Shown: piece after piece, positions 41,868 to 49,298 of the stretch
Position numbering within the stretch: position 1 is the first letter of the stretch
How the letters are laid out: the number at the start of each line of letters is the position of its first letter
The notes under the pieces: generated by a model
Seen by the model: the letters and a program-made list of their open reading frames with translations, nothing else
The model's database searches: none
What the model was told of the DNA's origin: nothing
NCBI RefSeq assembly: GCF_002160015.1
Contig: NZ_NFJT01000017.1
Location: 1-64,000, forward strand
Length of the DNA: 64,000 bases
Origin: Anaerofilum sp. An201
GTDB taxonomy: Bacteria > Bacillota > Clostridia > Oscillospirales > Ruminococcaceae
Reading direction: 5' to 3'
Made by a program: the position numbers and the translations under genes

Positions 41868-41896
41868 ATTATACCACTCGCATCCCTGTTTGCCAA
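41868..41896 (-). promoter_or_regulatory. Polysaccharide operon promoter
   Basis: TTGGCA and a perfect TATAAT are spaced by 17 bases on the minus strand. The leader of about 150 bases before epsG is GC-rich and can form a hairpin pairing GCAGCG with CGCTGC around 41.8 kb. The rest of the 511-base divergent gap to the MATE gene holds only this promoter, the MATE promoter and its leader hairpin. Confidence 0.8.
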
Positions 41897-42099
41897 ACTT
41901 CTTTCTACAATTTTCGCACGAAAACATTGTGCACAAATATTCCTGATTTTAGGGATTTCCACGAGAAAATCTTCGTATTCTGATGTCTTTTTTCCAGCGT
42001 CTGATCCGTCGCGCAAAAGGTGACAAATTCTTTACATTTTTCTGCAAAACGATCCCGTTTCAACCCGTTCCCGATCTGCCTGCTGCTCCCGCCAAACCC

Positions 42100-42128
42100 T
42101 TGCGTCTGCATCAAAAACAAAGTATAAT
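42100..42128 (+). promoter_or_regulatory. MATE gene promoter
   Basis: TTGCGT and a perfect TATAAT are spaced by 17 bases on the plus strand, about 95 bases before the start codon. Confidence 0.7.
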
Positions 42129-42140
42129 AATTTTACACCG

Positions 42141-42183
42141 AAAGGCAGAGGGTCTCTTCCCGCAAAGAGGCCCCTCTGCCTTT
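42141..42183 (+). promoter_or_regulatory. Leader hairpin of the MATE gene
   Basis: AAAGGCAGAGG pairs with CCTCTGCCTTT, with an inner stem joining CTCTT and AAGAG. It lies fully in the predicted leader about 40 bases before the start. There is no following T-run, so it is not a standard terminator. It could stabilise the mRNA or influence translation. Confidence 0.5.
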
Positions 42184-42224
42184 CTATGCGAATTTTGAAA
42201 AGACAGGATGGTGGAGCATACTAT

Positions 42225-43589
42225 ATGAAACCGAATTCGACCTCGCTCACCGAAGGCAGCGTCATCCAGAAGATGCTGCTGTTCGCCATCCCCATCTTTT
42301 TCAGCAACTTGTTCCAGCAGCTGTACAACGCGGTGGACTCGCTGATCGTGGGCAACTTTCTGGGACCGGACGCACTGGCGGCGGTCAGCTCGTCGGGCAA
42401 CCTCATCATGCTGATGGTGGGATTCATCAACGGCATCTCGCTGGGTGCCGGCGTGCTGGTGGCGCGCTTTTTCGGTGCCGAGGACCACGAAAACCTCCGC
42501 CGCGCCATCCACACCACGGTGGCGCTGGGCATTGCCGCAGGTGCGGTGCTCACCGTTGCGGGCGTGGTGCTCACCCCCCAGATTCTGCGTCTGATGGGAA
42601 CCCCCGAGCAGGTGCTGCCCAACTCCATCCTGTATTTCCGGATCTACTTCCTCGGTTCGCTGGCGGTGGTGCTGTACAACATGGGCGCCGGCATTTTGCA
42701 GTCGGCGGGCGACAGCCGCAGCCCGATGAAATACCTCATCATCTCCTCGCTGGTGAACGTCGTGCTCGACCTTGTATTCGTTTCTGTGGTGAATCTGGGG
42801 GTGGCAGGCGCTGCGCTGGCCACCATCTTCAGCCAGGTGATGAGCGCCTTCCTGTGTTTCCGGCGTCTGTCCCGCACGCAGGAATGCTACCGCGTGTGCT
42901 GGCGGCAGGTGAAATTTGATCTGCCGATGCTGCGCCAGGTGGTGACGCTGGGCATTCCGTCCGGCGTGCAGAACTCGGTGATTGCACTGGCCAACGTGAT
43001 CGTACAGAGCAACATCAACGCCTTCGGCGCGGCGGCGATGGCAGGCTGCGGCGCCTACAGCAAGGTGGAGGGCTTCGCGTTTCTGCCCATCACCTGCTTT
43101 GCAATGGCGCTGGCCACCTTTGTCAGCCAGAACATCGGCGCGGGACGGTACGACCGTGTGAAAGCCGGCATGAAGTTCGGCCTGATCGCCAGTCCGCTGC
43201 TGGCCGAGGCGGTGGGACTGGTGGTATTCACCTTTGCGCCGCTGCTTATCCGTGCCTTCAACGACGATCCCGCCGTGATGGTGTTCGGCGTCAACGACGC
43301 CCGCACCGTGTCGCTGTTCTATTTTCTGCTGGCCTTCTCGCATTGCTGCGCCGGCATCCTGCGCGGCATGGGACGCCCGGTCATCCCGATGGCCATCATG
43401 CTGGCGGTGTGGTGCGCGCTGCGCATCGCCTACATCACGGTGACGGTGCACTTCATCCCCAACATCCGGGTGGTCTATCTGGCCTATCCCATCACCTGGG
43501 CCATCAGCTCGGTGCTGTTCGCGCTGTGTCTGACCAGGCTGCAGTTCCCGCCCATGACCGGCAAGCCGCACCATCCGCACGGAGCATAA
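42225..43589 (+). CDS. MATE family efflux transporter
   Basis: This 454-residue, twelve-segment cation/drug antiporter has TEGSVIQKMLLFAIPIFFSN at the start, a NorM/DinF-like N-terminus, then AVDSLIVGNFLGPDALAAVS and AFGAAAMAGCGAYSKVEGFAF, the two conserved half-repeats. The second half has QNIGAGRYDRVKAGMKFG. The start MKPNSTSL has GGAG eight bases upstream; 13 further upstream codons are in the leader. It is GC-rich like the core genome, so it is not part of the polysaccharide island and is not an obvious Wzx flippase. Confidence 0.93.
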   Translation: MKPNSTSLTEGSVIQKMLLFAIPIFFSNLFQQLYNAVDSLIVGNFLGPDALAAVSSSGNLIMLMVGFINGISLGAGVLVARFFGAEDHENLRRAIHTTVALGIAAGAVLTVAGVVLTPQILRLMGTPEQVLPNSILYFRIYFLGSLAVVLYNMGAGILQSAGDSRSPMKYLIISSLVNVVLDLVFVSVVNLGVAGAALATIFSQVMSAFLCFRRLSRTQECYRVCWRQVKFDLPMLRQVVTLGIPSGVQNSVIALANVIVQSNINAFGAAAMAGCGAYSKVEGFAFLPITCFAMALATFVSQNIGAGRYDRVKAGMKFGLIASPLLAEAVGLVVFTFAPLLIRAFNDDPAVMVFGVNDARTVSLFYFLLAFSHCCAGILRGMGRPVIPMAIMLAVWCALRIAYITVTVHFIPNIRVVYLAYPITWAISSVLFALCLTRLQFPPMTGKPHHPHGA

Positions 43590-43595
43590 GAAAAG

Positions 43596-43636
43596 CAGGC
43601 AAATATACAATTTGTATACTTGCCTGTTTTTTATTT
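43596..43636. terminator. Bidirectional terminator between MATE and RNA methyltransferase
   Basis: A 31-base palindrome pairs CAGGCAA with TTGCCTG and continues through TATACAA/TTGTATA. On the plus strand it is followed by a T-rich run. On the minus strand it is followed by CTTTTCTT. It serves the two convergent genes. Confidence 0.85.
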
Positions 43637-43648
43637 TATCGGTAAAAT

Positions 43649-44476
43649 TCACGCCCGGCCGCGCGGACGAACCTCCCAGAAGGCCAGCGCCGCCGCCGCG
43701 GCCACATTCAGCGAGTCCACCCCGTGCGACATCGGAATACGCACGGTATACTCACAGTGGGCCACCGTGTCGTCCCGCAGACCGTCCCCCTCCGCGCCCA
43801 GCACCAGCGCCAGACGTTCGGCCGCCGCCAGACGGGGGTCCTCGATGCTCACCGAGTCGTCCTTCAGGGCCAGCGCGGCGGTCTGGAACCCCACGTCCCG
43901 CAGCTGCTGCATCCCCTGCGCCGGCCAGCCGGTCTCGATCCAGGCCCAGGGGATCTGGAACACGGTGCCCATGCTCACCCGCACGGCGCGGCGGCAGAGC
44001 GGGTCGCAGCAGGTGGAGGTGAGCAGCACGCCGTCCATCCCCAGCGCCGCCGCCGAACGGAAGATCGCCCCCACGTTGGTGGCGTCCACCACTCCTTCCA
44101 GCACCGCGATGCGTCTGGCGCCGGCACACACCTGCTGCACCGTCCGGGCAGCGGGGCGGCGCATGGCGCACAGCACCCCCCGGGTGAGGGCATAGCCGGT
44201 CAGCTGGGCCAGCACCTCGCGCGGCCCTGTGTACACCGGCACCCCCGGGCAGCGGCGGAGCAGCTCCGCCGCCGGTCCCAGCGCCTTCTCCTTCTCCATC
44301 AGAAACGCCAGCGGCCGGCAGCCCGCGTCCAGCGCCGTGCCGATCACCTTGGTGCTCTCGGCGATGAAAATGCCCTTGTCGGGTTCCTTGCGGCTGCGCA
44401 GCTGCGTTTCGGTCAGCCGCGCGAACACGTCCAGCTCAGGGCGCGAAATATCCTCGATCTCGATCCAATCCTGCAT
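43649..44476 (-). CDS. SpoU/TrmH-family RNA methyltransferase
   Basis: This 275-residue SAM-dependent 2'-O-methyltransferase probably acts on rRNA or tRNA. The N-terminal substrate-binding domain holds DKGIFIAESTKVIGTALDAGC. The knotted catalytic domain has the motif-1 block EGVVDATNVGAIFRSAAALG, motif 2 LVLGAEGDGLRDD and motif 3 IPMSHGVDSLNVAAAAALAF. The start MQDWIEIED follows AAGAAGGAG; the longer frame covers the promoter. Promoter TTGCCA-16-TACAAT lies 38 bases upstream. The exact target nucleotide is not deducible. Confidence 0.92.
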   Translation of the reverse strand: MQDWIEIEDISRPELDVFARLTETQLRSRKEPDKGIFIAESTKVIGTALDAGCRPLAFLMEKEKALGPAAELLRRCPGVPVYTGPREVLAQLTGYALTRGVLCAMRRPAARTVQQVCAGARRIAVLEGVVDATNVGAIFRSAAALGMDGVLLTSTCCDPLCRRAVRVSMGTVFQIPWAWIETGWPAQGMQQLRDVGFQTAALALKDDSVSIEDPRLAAAERLALVLGAEGDGLRDDTVAHCEYTVRIPMSHGVDSLNVAAAAALAFWEVRPRGRA

Positions 44477-44513
44477 ACCGTTCTCCTTCTTTGCGCGAAA
44501 CTGCGATGGTTTT

Positions 44514-44541
44514 ATTGTACCACACAAACGCCGTTTGGCAA
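44514..44541 (-). promoter_or_regulatory. RNA methyltransferase promoter
   Basis: TTGCCA and TACAAT are spaced by 16 bases on the minus strand. Together with the plus-strand thi promoter 12 bases away, this forms a compact divergent promoter region. Confidence 0.6.
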
Positions 44542-44552
44542 ACCATGTCCCC

Positions 44553-44581
44553 TTGACAGACGCTGCCGCAGGGTGTATAAC
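44553..44581 (+). promoter_or_regulatory. thi operon promoter
   Basis: A perfect TTGACA and TATAAC are spaced by 17 bases. The transcript start is predicted about 15 bases before the TPP aptamer. Confidence 0.75.
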
Positions 44582-44603
44582 TGAAATGCATCTGAATACA
44601 AAA

Positions 44604-44683
44604 ACGGGAGCTTGTGTTACAGGCTGAGAGTAAGGTAAAACCTTAGACCGATCACCTGATTTGGATAATGCCAACGTAGGGAA
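44604..44683 (+). ncRNA. TPP riboswitch (THI element)
   Basis: The aptamer shows the two most conserved blocks, CUGAGA near 44624 and ACCUGAUUUGGAUAAUGCCA near 44654, followed by CGUAGGGA. A P3-type stem (AAGG/CCUU) lies between. It precedes a hairpin with a T-run at 44703-44738, so TPP binding most likely favours termination and shuts off the thi operon. Confidence 0.97.
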
Positions 44684-44702
44684 GACAACACGTCATACGT
44701 GC

Positions 44703-44738
44703 GCGGAGGCCGTCCGGTTGGGTGGTCTCCGCTTTTTT
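44703..44738 (+). terminator. TPP riboswitch expression-platform terminator
   Basis: GCGGAG pairs with CTCCGC, with additional inner pairs, and is followed by six Ts. Its spacing from the aptamer (about 20 bases) fits a transcription-termination platform. The CACGTCATACGTG sequence just upstream could take part in the antiterminator. Confidence 0.85.
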
Positions 44739-44815
44739 GTTTGGATGCAGCGGCAGGCCGGGGGCACCACTCTCTGCCGCTTTACAAAAATAATGCGGTA
44801 AAAGGAGAAAAAGCA

Positions 44816-45613
44816 ATGAAAACAGCATTATCAATCGCTGGCAGCGACTGCAGCGGAGGCGCCGGGATCCAGGCAGATCTGAAAACAATGACCATGAACG
44901 GTGTATATGCCATGAGCGCCATCACCGCGCTCACCGCACAGAACACCACCGGTGTGGCGGCCATCCTGGAATCGGACCCGGACTTCCTTGCCAAGCAGAT
45001 CGACGCGGTGTTCACCGACATCCGCCCCGACGCCGTGAAGATCGGCATGGTTTCCAGCGTACCTCTGATCGAGGTGATTGCCGACCGTCTGCGCTTTTAC
45101 AAGGCCGAGAACATCGTGGTGGACCCCGTGATGGTGGCCACCAGCGGCTCGGCACTGATTGAGAATGATGCGGTGCAGGCGCTGAAAGAACAGCTGCTGC
45201 CGCTGGCGACTGTCGTCACCCCCAACATCCCGGAGGCCGAGGTGCTGTCCGGCATGACCATCCATACCGCCGAGGAGATGGAGCAGGCGGCACGGCAGAT
45301 CAGCGAGACATACGGCTGCGCCGTTCTGTGCAAGGGCGGCCACAGCATCAACGACGCCAACGACCTGCTGGTGGCAAACGGCGAGGCGAAATGGTTCCTC
45401 GGCAAACGCATCGACAACCCCAACACCCACGGCACCGGCTGCACCCTGTCCAGCGCGATCGCCGCGAACCTGGCCAAGGGCAAGCCGCTGGACGAGGCGG
45501 TGCAGCGGGCCAAGGAGTATATCTCCGGCGCGCTGGCGGACATGCTGGACCTGGGGCAGGGCAGCGGCCCGATGAACCATGCCTTTGCCCTGCGGGGAGG
45601 GTTTGCCGAATGA
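44816..45613 (+). CDS. thiD: Hydroxymethylpyrimidine/phosphomethylpyrimidine kinase
   Basis: This 265-residue enzyme phosphorylates HMP to HMP-P and then HMP-PP, the pyrimidine half of thiamine. It starts MKTALSIAGSDCSGGAGIQADLK, the family N-terminus with the Gly-rich substrate loop. VDPVMVATSG and CLCKGG-like VLCKGGHS are substrate blocks, and NTHGTGCTLSSAIAANLA carries the anion-hole and catalytic Cys. Length is standard. An AAAGGAG site precedes the ATG. It is first in the TPP-controlled operon and overlaps thiT by ATGA. Confidence 0.95.
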   Translation: MKTALSIAGSDCSGGAGIQADLKTMTMNGVYAMSAITALTAQNTTGVAAILESDPDFLAKQIDAVFTDIRPDAVKIGMVSSVPLIEVIADRLRFYKAENIVVDPVMVATSGSALIENDAVQALKEQLLPLATVVTPNIPEAEVLSGMTIHTAEEMEQAARQISETYGCAVLCKGGHSINDANDLLVANGEAKWFLGKRIDNPNTHGTGCTLSSAIAANLAKGKPLDEAVQRAKEYISGALADMLDLGQGSGPMNHAFALRGGFAE

Positions 45614-46221
45614 TCACCAACCTCATCGCTGTGGTGTTTGCGGTGGGATACCTGGGCGCCACCCTGTGGCTCTGCCGGGGATTCCGGTTCACCGTGCGGG
45701 CGCTGTGTCTGGGCGCCATCGCCATCGCCGCCACCTGTGTGCTGTCTCTCATCTATATCCCGCTGCCCACCGGCGCCAGCATCACCGCCGGGTCCTGGCT
45801 GCCGCTGATCCTGCTGGCGCTGACCTACGACAAGCGTCTGGCGATGCTGGCCGGCATGGTGTGCGGCGCGCTGGCTCCGTTTCTGCTGCCGGGCTGGTCG
45901 CTGGTGCACTGGGCGCAGTTTTTCCTCGAATACCTCACCATCTTTTCCTGTCTGGGATACGCCGCTATCTTCGGCACCCAGACCAAACAGCAGATCGCCG
46001 CGGGCATTGTGCTGGCGGTGGTGCTGCGCATCGCCGCGCAGACGATCAGCGGCGCGGTCTTTTTCGGGCAGTACGCCTGGGACGGATGGGGCGCATGGGG
46101 CTACAGCATCGTGTTCCACCTCAGCGGCAAGATCCCCGAAGGCATCATCACCCTGCTGCTGGCGCTGAAAATGCCGCTGCGCCGCCTCTCCGCCCTTGCA
46201 CAGAAAGGAACGGTACAATGA
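45610..46221 (+). CDS. thiT: ECF-type thiamine transporter S component (ThiT/YuaJ)
   Basis: This 203-residue membrane protein has six predicted segments and is the substrate-binding component of the energy-coupling-factor thiamine importer. ALCLGAIAIAATCVLSLIYIPLPTGASIT, split across the first helices, is typical; further marks are SWLPLILLALTYDKRLAMLAG and GWSLVHWAQFFLEY, where conserved Trp and acidic residues bind thiamine in the family. It overlaps thiD at its start and tenA at its end as ATGA. The EcfAAT module is not encoded here and must be elsewhere. Confidence 0.9.
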   Translation: MITNLIAVVFAVGYLGATLWLCRGFRFTVRALCLGAIAIAATCVLSLIYIPLPTGASITAGSWLPLILLALTYDKRLAMLAGMVCGALAPFLLPGWSLVHWAQFFLEYLTIFSCLGYAAIFGTQTKQQIAAGIVLAVVLRIAAQTISGAVFFGQYAWDGWGAWGYSIVFHLSGKIPEGIITLLLALKMPLRRLSALAQKGTVQ

Positions 46222-46892
46222 ACTTTGTCGAACAATGCATCCGGGACAGCCTGCCCATCTGGGAGCAGTGCCTGCACAGCGAATTCCTCACCCGCCTGAA
46301 GGACGGCACCCTCTCGGAGGACTGCCTGAAAGGGTATATCGTAGACGACAGCCTCTATCTCTGGCAGTACGCCAAGGTGTTCGCCTGGGGCATCCTGCAC
46401 GCGCAGGACACCGACGCGCTGCGCACCTTCTATTCCTTCCTCGCCTTTGTCAACGAGGGGGAGGGCGCCACGCGGGTGCAGTACCTGAAGCGGTACGGCC
46501 TCACCGACGAGCAGATCCAGCGCCTGCCCCAGCGCCCGCAGAACAAGGCCTATACCGACTACATGCTCGCCGCCGCCCGGGAGGGGATTCCCGAGTGCAT
46601 GATGGCCAGCCTGCCCTGCACGCTGAGCTACGGGTGGATCTTCCGCCGTCTGCTGGAGCGCGCGCCCGTGGTGCGGGATACCGTATACTGGCCGCTGGTG
46701 CGGGACTACGCCGACGACAGCTACGACGAGATCTGCCGGCGGTGGATCGACTTCGGCAACAGGGTCTGCGAGGGTCTGCCCGAAGCGCGCCTTGCGCGCT
46801 GCATGGAGATCTTCCGGGAGTGTTCCCGGCTGGAGCTGGGCTTCTGGGAGATGAGCTGCACCCCGCGGGAGGATCTTCCCCCGCACAACTGA
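46218..46892 (+). CDS. tenA: TenA-family aminopyrimidine aminohydrolase (thiaminase II)
   Basis: This 224-residue all-helical enzyme hydrolyses aminoaminomethyl-pyrimidine from degraded thiamine to HMP for salvage. YIVDDSLYLWQYAKVFAWG carries the substrate-binding Asp and Tyr. SLPCTLSYGWIF holds the conserved Cys of the TenA-C class, and the C-terminal ECSRLELGFWEMS the catalytic Glu region. It is translationally coupled to thiT, consistent with import and breakdown of thiamine remnants. Followed by a 152-base gap. Confidence 0.92.
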   Translation: MNFVEQCIRDSLPIWEQCLHSEFLTRLKDGTLSEDCLKGYIVDDSLYLWQYAKVFAWGILHAQDTDALRTFYSFLAFVNEGEGATRVQYLKRYGLTDEQIQRLPQRPQNKAYTDYMLAAAREGIPECMMASLPCTLSYGWIFRRLLERAPVVRDTVYWPLVRDYADDSYDEICRRWIDFGNRVCEGLPEARLARCMEIFRECSRLELGFWEMSCTPREDLPPHN

Positions 46893-47044
46893 CAAAAGGA
46901 GGTCCGGCGCCGGGACATACAACAGGCGGGTGCAAGGGGAGCGCCTTGTGCCGAAGAGAGCATGCGATGGGAACCCGTGTTTCGGGGTGAGAGGAGACAA
47001 TCGAGTCTTGACCGTGCGAGGGCGCTGCCCTCGTAAAAAACACA
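46893..47044 (+). other. Structured gap inside the thiamine operon
   Basis: This 152-base stretch holds three possible hairpins. GGTGCAAGG pairs with CCTTGTGCC (with wobble pairs), CCCG pairs with CGGG, and CGAGGGC pairs perfectly with GCCCTCG around GCT. The last ends about 13 bases before the thiW ATG and is followed by AAAAAA. It lacks the CUGAGA and GGAUAAUGCC blocks, so it is not a second TPP riboswitch. No T-run marks a terminator. Function unknown. Confidence 0.45.
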
Positions 47045-47803
47045 ATGAAAAGAGTTGTATCCAATATGAATCGTTCCGATCGTTCCAAAAGGCTTCTTCG
47101 CATGGTCTTTCTCGCCATGATGGTGGCGGTGGGCGTGGTCATCTCGCCCATCCTGCGGGTGGAGGGCATGTGCCCCACCGCGCACTTCATCAACATCGTG
47201 TGTTCGGTGATGCTGGGCCCGTGGTACTCGCTGCTGTGCGCCACCCTCATCGGCATCATCCGCATGAGCACGATGGGCATCCCGCCGCTGGCGCTGACCG
47301 GCGCTGTGTTCGGCGCGTTTTTGTCCGGCGTGCTCTACCGCGCGTCGAAGGGCAAGCTGCTGTTCGCCGTACTCGGCGAGGTGGTGGGCACCGGCATCAT
47401 CGGGGCCATCGTCTCCTATCCGGTGATGGCCCTGCTGATGAACCGCAGCGGCCTGACCTGGCTGTTCTATGTGCCGTCCTTCCTGATCGCCACCCTGATG
47501 GGCGGCTCGGTAGCCTTTGTTTTCCTGCGCCAGCTCTGCCGCAACGGGGTGCTGCCCCGCTTCCAGGCCGCGCTGGGCACCCAGAGCTATGCCGAGAGCA
47601 CCTCGCCCCTCTCCAGCGCCGCTGCCATTGCCGCGTTGGGTGTGGTGCTGTGCATCGTGGTGAAGGTGCTGGACGGCGCGCTGCACCCGGAGGCACCGGC
47701 TTGGGGCATGGTGTCGAACGGCATCGCCGCGGCGGGCGTGCTGGCCGCCCTTTGCTATTTCGTTTTCCAATCTGTGAGAAAGAGAACCGAAGCACATGAC
47801 TGA
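47045..47803 (+). CDS. thiW: ECF transporter S component ThiW
   Basis: This 252-residue membrane protein belongs to the predicted hydroxyethylthiazole-specific ECF family. RMVFLAMMVAVGVVISPIL and RVEGMCPTAHFINIVCSVMLGPWYSLLCA, followed by MSTMGIPPLALTGAVFGAFLSG, are its hallmarks. The C-terminal 100 residues include two more segments and a short cytosolic tail. No good ribosome site is visible before either possible ATG, so the start is provisional. It precedes thiM by an overlap, matching uptake of thiazole followed by phosphorylation. Confidence 0.9.
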   Translation: MKRVVSNMNRSDRSKRLLRMVFLAMMVAVGVVISPILRVEGMCPTAHFINIVCSVMLGPWYSLLCATLIGIIRMSTMGIPPLALTGAVFGAFLSGVLYRASKGKLLFAVLGEVVGTGIIGAIVSYPVMALLMNRSGLTWLFYVPSFLIATLMGGSVAFVFLRQLCRNGVLPRFQAALGTQSYAESTSPLSSAAAIAALGVVLCIVVKVLDGALHPEAPAWGMVSNGIAAAGVLAALCYFVFQSVRKRTEAHD

Positions 47804-48608
47804 CCACATTTCCCCCATCCTGCACCGGCTGCACGCCGAAGCGCCGCTGGTGCACGCCATCACCAACCCCATCTCGATCACCCAGTGCGCCAACGCGGTG
47901 CTGGCGCTGGGCGCGCGCCCCATCATGGCCGAGCACCCGCGCGAGGCAGCGCAGATCACCCGCACCGCCGCCGCGCTGCTGCTGAACCTGGGCAACATCA
48001 CCGACGTGCGGATGGAGGCGATGGCGCTGTCCGCCCGCGCCGCCCGGGAACAGAAGATCCCCGCCGTGCTGGACGCGGTGGGGGCAGCCTGCTCCGATCT
48101 GCGCCGGGCATACGCCCTGTCGCTGCTGGAACGCACCCCGCCCGCCGTCATCAAGGGCAACTATCCCGAGATCCGGGCGCTGGTCTGCCCCGACTACACC
48201 GCCTCGGGGGTGGACGGCGACGCCCGCCTGACACTGGAAGCGGCCGCCGTCGCCGCGGCCGAGCTTGCCCGCCGGTACGGCGCGGTGGTGCTGGCCAGCG
48301 GCAAGGCGGACATCGTCACCGACGGCTCCCGCACCGTTCTGGTGCACAACGGCACACCGCAGTTGGGGCAGATCACCGGCACCGGCTGTATGCTGGGGGC
48401 GGTGTGCGCCTGCTGTCTGGCGGCGGCGCCCGCCTTCGAGGCCGCGGTGTCCGCCTGTGTGCTACTGGGCGTGGCAGGCGAGCGCGCCGAAACACCGCGC
48501 GGCAGCGGCACCTTTTTTGTCCGCCTGATGGACGAGCTGTCCACGCTGGACGGCCGCACCGTCTTTTCATCCCAGCATACGGAGGAATACCATCTTGAAA
48601 ACGCTTGA
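47796..48608 (+). CDS. thiM: Hydroxyethylthiazole kinase
   Basis: This 270-residue kinase phosphorylates 4-methyl-5-hydroxyethylthiazole, the salvage route to the thiazole half of thiamine. PLVHAITNPISITQCANAVLALGARPIMAEHP spans the conserved N-terminal substrate site. TPPAVIKGNYPEIRAL and ITGTGCMLGAVCACCL are the kinase blocks, the latter with the catalytic Cys. It overlaps the ends of thiW and thiE. No thiG/thiH/thiS is nearby, so thiazole is likely imported. Confidence 0.95.
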   Translation: MTDHISPILHRLHAEAPLVHAITNPISITQCANAVLALGARPIMAEHPREAAQITRTAAALLLNLGNITDVRMEAMALSARAAREQKIPAVLDAVGAACSDLRRAYALSLLERTPPAVIKGNYPEIRALVCPDYTASGVDGDARLTLEAAAVAAAELARRYGAVVLASGKADIVTDGSRTVLVHNGTPQLGQITGTGCMLGAVCACCLAAAPAFEAAVSACVLLGVAGERAETPRGSGTFFVRLMDELSTLDGRTVFSSQHTEEYHLENA

Positions 48609-49221
48609 CACCACCCTCTATCTCGTCACCGACAGCACCGGCCTGACCGAGCCGGAGTTCCTCGCCCGCACCGAACAGGCGCTGCAGGGCGGCGTGACCC
48701 TGCTGCAGATCCGGGAAAAGGAGCGCAGCACCCGCGAATACATCCATCTGGCCGCCCGGGTGCACGAGCTGGCCAAACGCTACAACGTGCCGCTGCTGGT
48801 GGACGACCGGGTGGACGTGGCGCTGGCGGTGGACGCCGAAGGCGTGCACGTGGGCCAGACCGACATGCCGGTGGACATCGCCCGCCGCCTGCTGGGGCCG
48901 GACAAGATCGTGGGCGCCACCGCCAAGACGGTGCCCCAGGCGCTGGAGGCCTGGCAGCAGGGCGCCGACTATCTGGGCGTGGGCGCCATCTACCCCACCA
49001 CCACCAAGGTGGTGACGGTCATCACCTCCACCGAGACGCTGGCCGACATCTGCGCGGCGGTTCCCATCCCGGTGAACGCCATCGGCGGGCTGAACCACAG
49101 CAACCTGGGCGTGCTGAAAGGCACCGGCATCAAAGGTATCTGTGTGGTGTCCGCCATCATGAAGGCTGCCGACCCCAAAGCCGCCGCGCAGCAGCTGCGC
49201 GAGGCCTTCCGGGGGCTGTGA
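48595..49221 (+). CDS. thiE: Thiamine-phosphate synthase
   Basis: This 208-residue TIM-barrel enzyme joins HMP-PP and thiazole phosphate to give thiamine phosphate. It begins with TTG, nine bases after GGAGG, inside the end of thi[51 protein letters not shown] (the conserved diphosphate site), and the C-terminal INAIGGLN-type block match the family. It is last in the operon, followed by a strong terminator. Confidence 0.95.
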   Translation: MKTLDTTLYLVTDSTGLTEPEFLARTEQALQGGVTLLQIREKERSTREYIHLAARVHELAKRYNVPLLVDDRVDVALAVDAEGVHVGQTDMPVDIARRLLGPDKIVGATAKTVPQALEAWQQGADYLGVGAIYPTTTKVVTVITSTETLADICAAVPIPVNAIGGLNHSNLGVLKGTGIKGICVVSAIMKAADPKAAAQQLREAFRGL

Positions 49222-49243
49222 AATCCGGGATATAGCAGGAAAA

Positions 49244-49298
49244 CAGGCCGCCGGCTGTACGCGCTGTACCGCCGGCGGCCTGCGGCTTTATGCTTTTT
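49244..49298. terminator. Terminator after the thi operon
   Basis: CAGGCCGCCGGC pairs with GCCGGCGGCCTG around a 15-base loop; six Ts follow about ten bases later on the plus strand. The structure also lies directly beyond the stop of the convergent DUF4145 gene. Confidence 0.7.

Noticed and set aside
42225-43589. MATE protein as the Wzx flippase of the polysaccharide operon
   Set aside because: It has NorM/DinF-type motifs, lies on the opposite strand with its own promoter, and has core-genome composition.
42111-43652. Minus-strand 513-codon frame opposite the MATE gene
   Set aside because: His/Gln/Arg-rich shadow of a gene with clear MATE motifs on the other strand; no ribosome site.
46893-47044. 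Second TPP riboswitch before thiW
   Set aside because: The CUGAGA and GGAUAAUGCC blocks of the TPP aptamer are absent, although hairpins are present.
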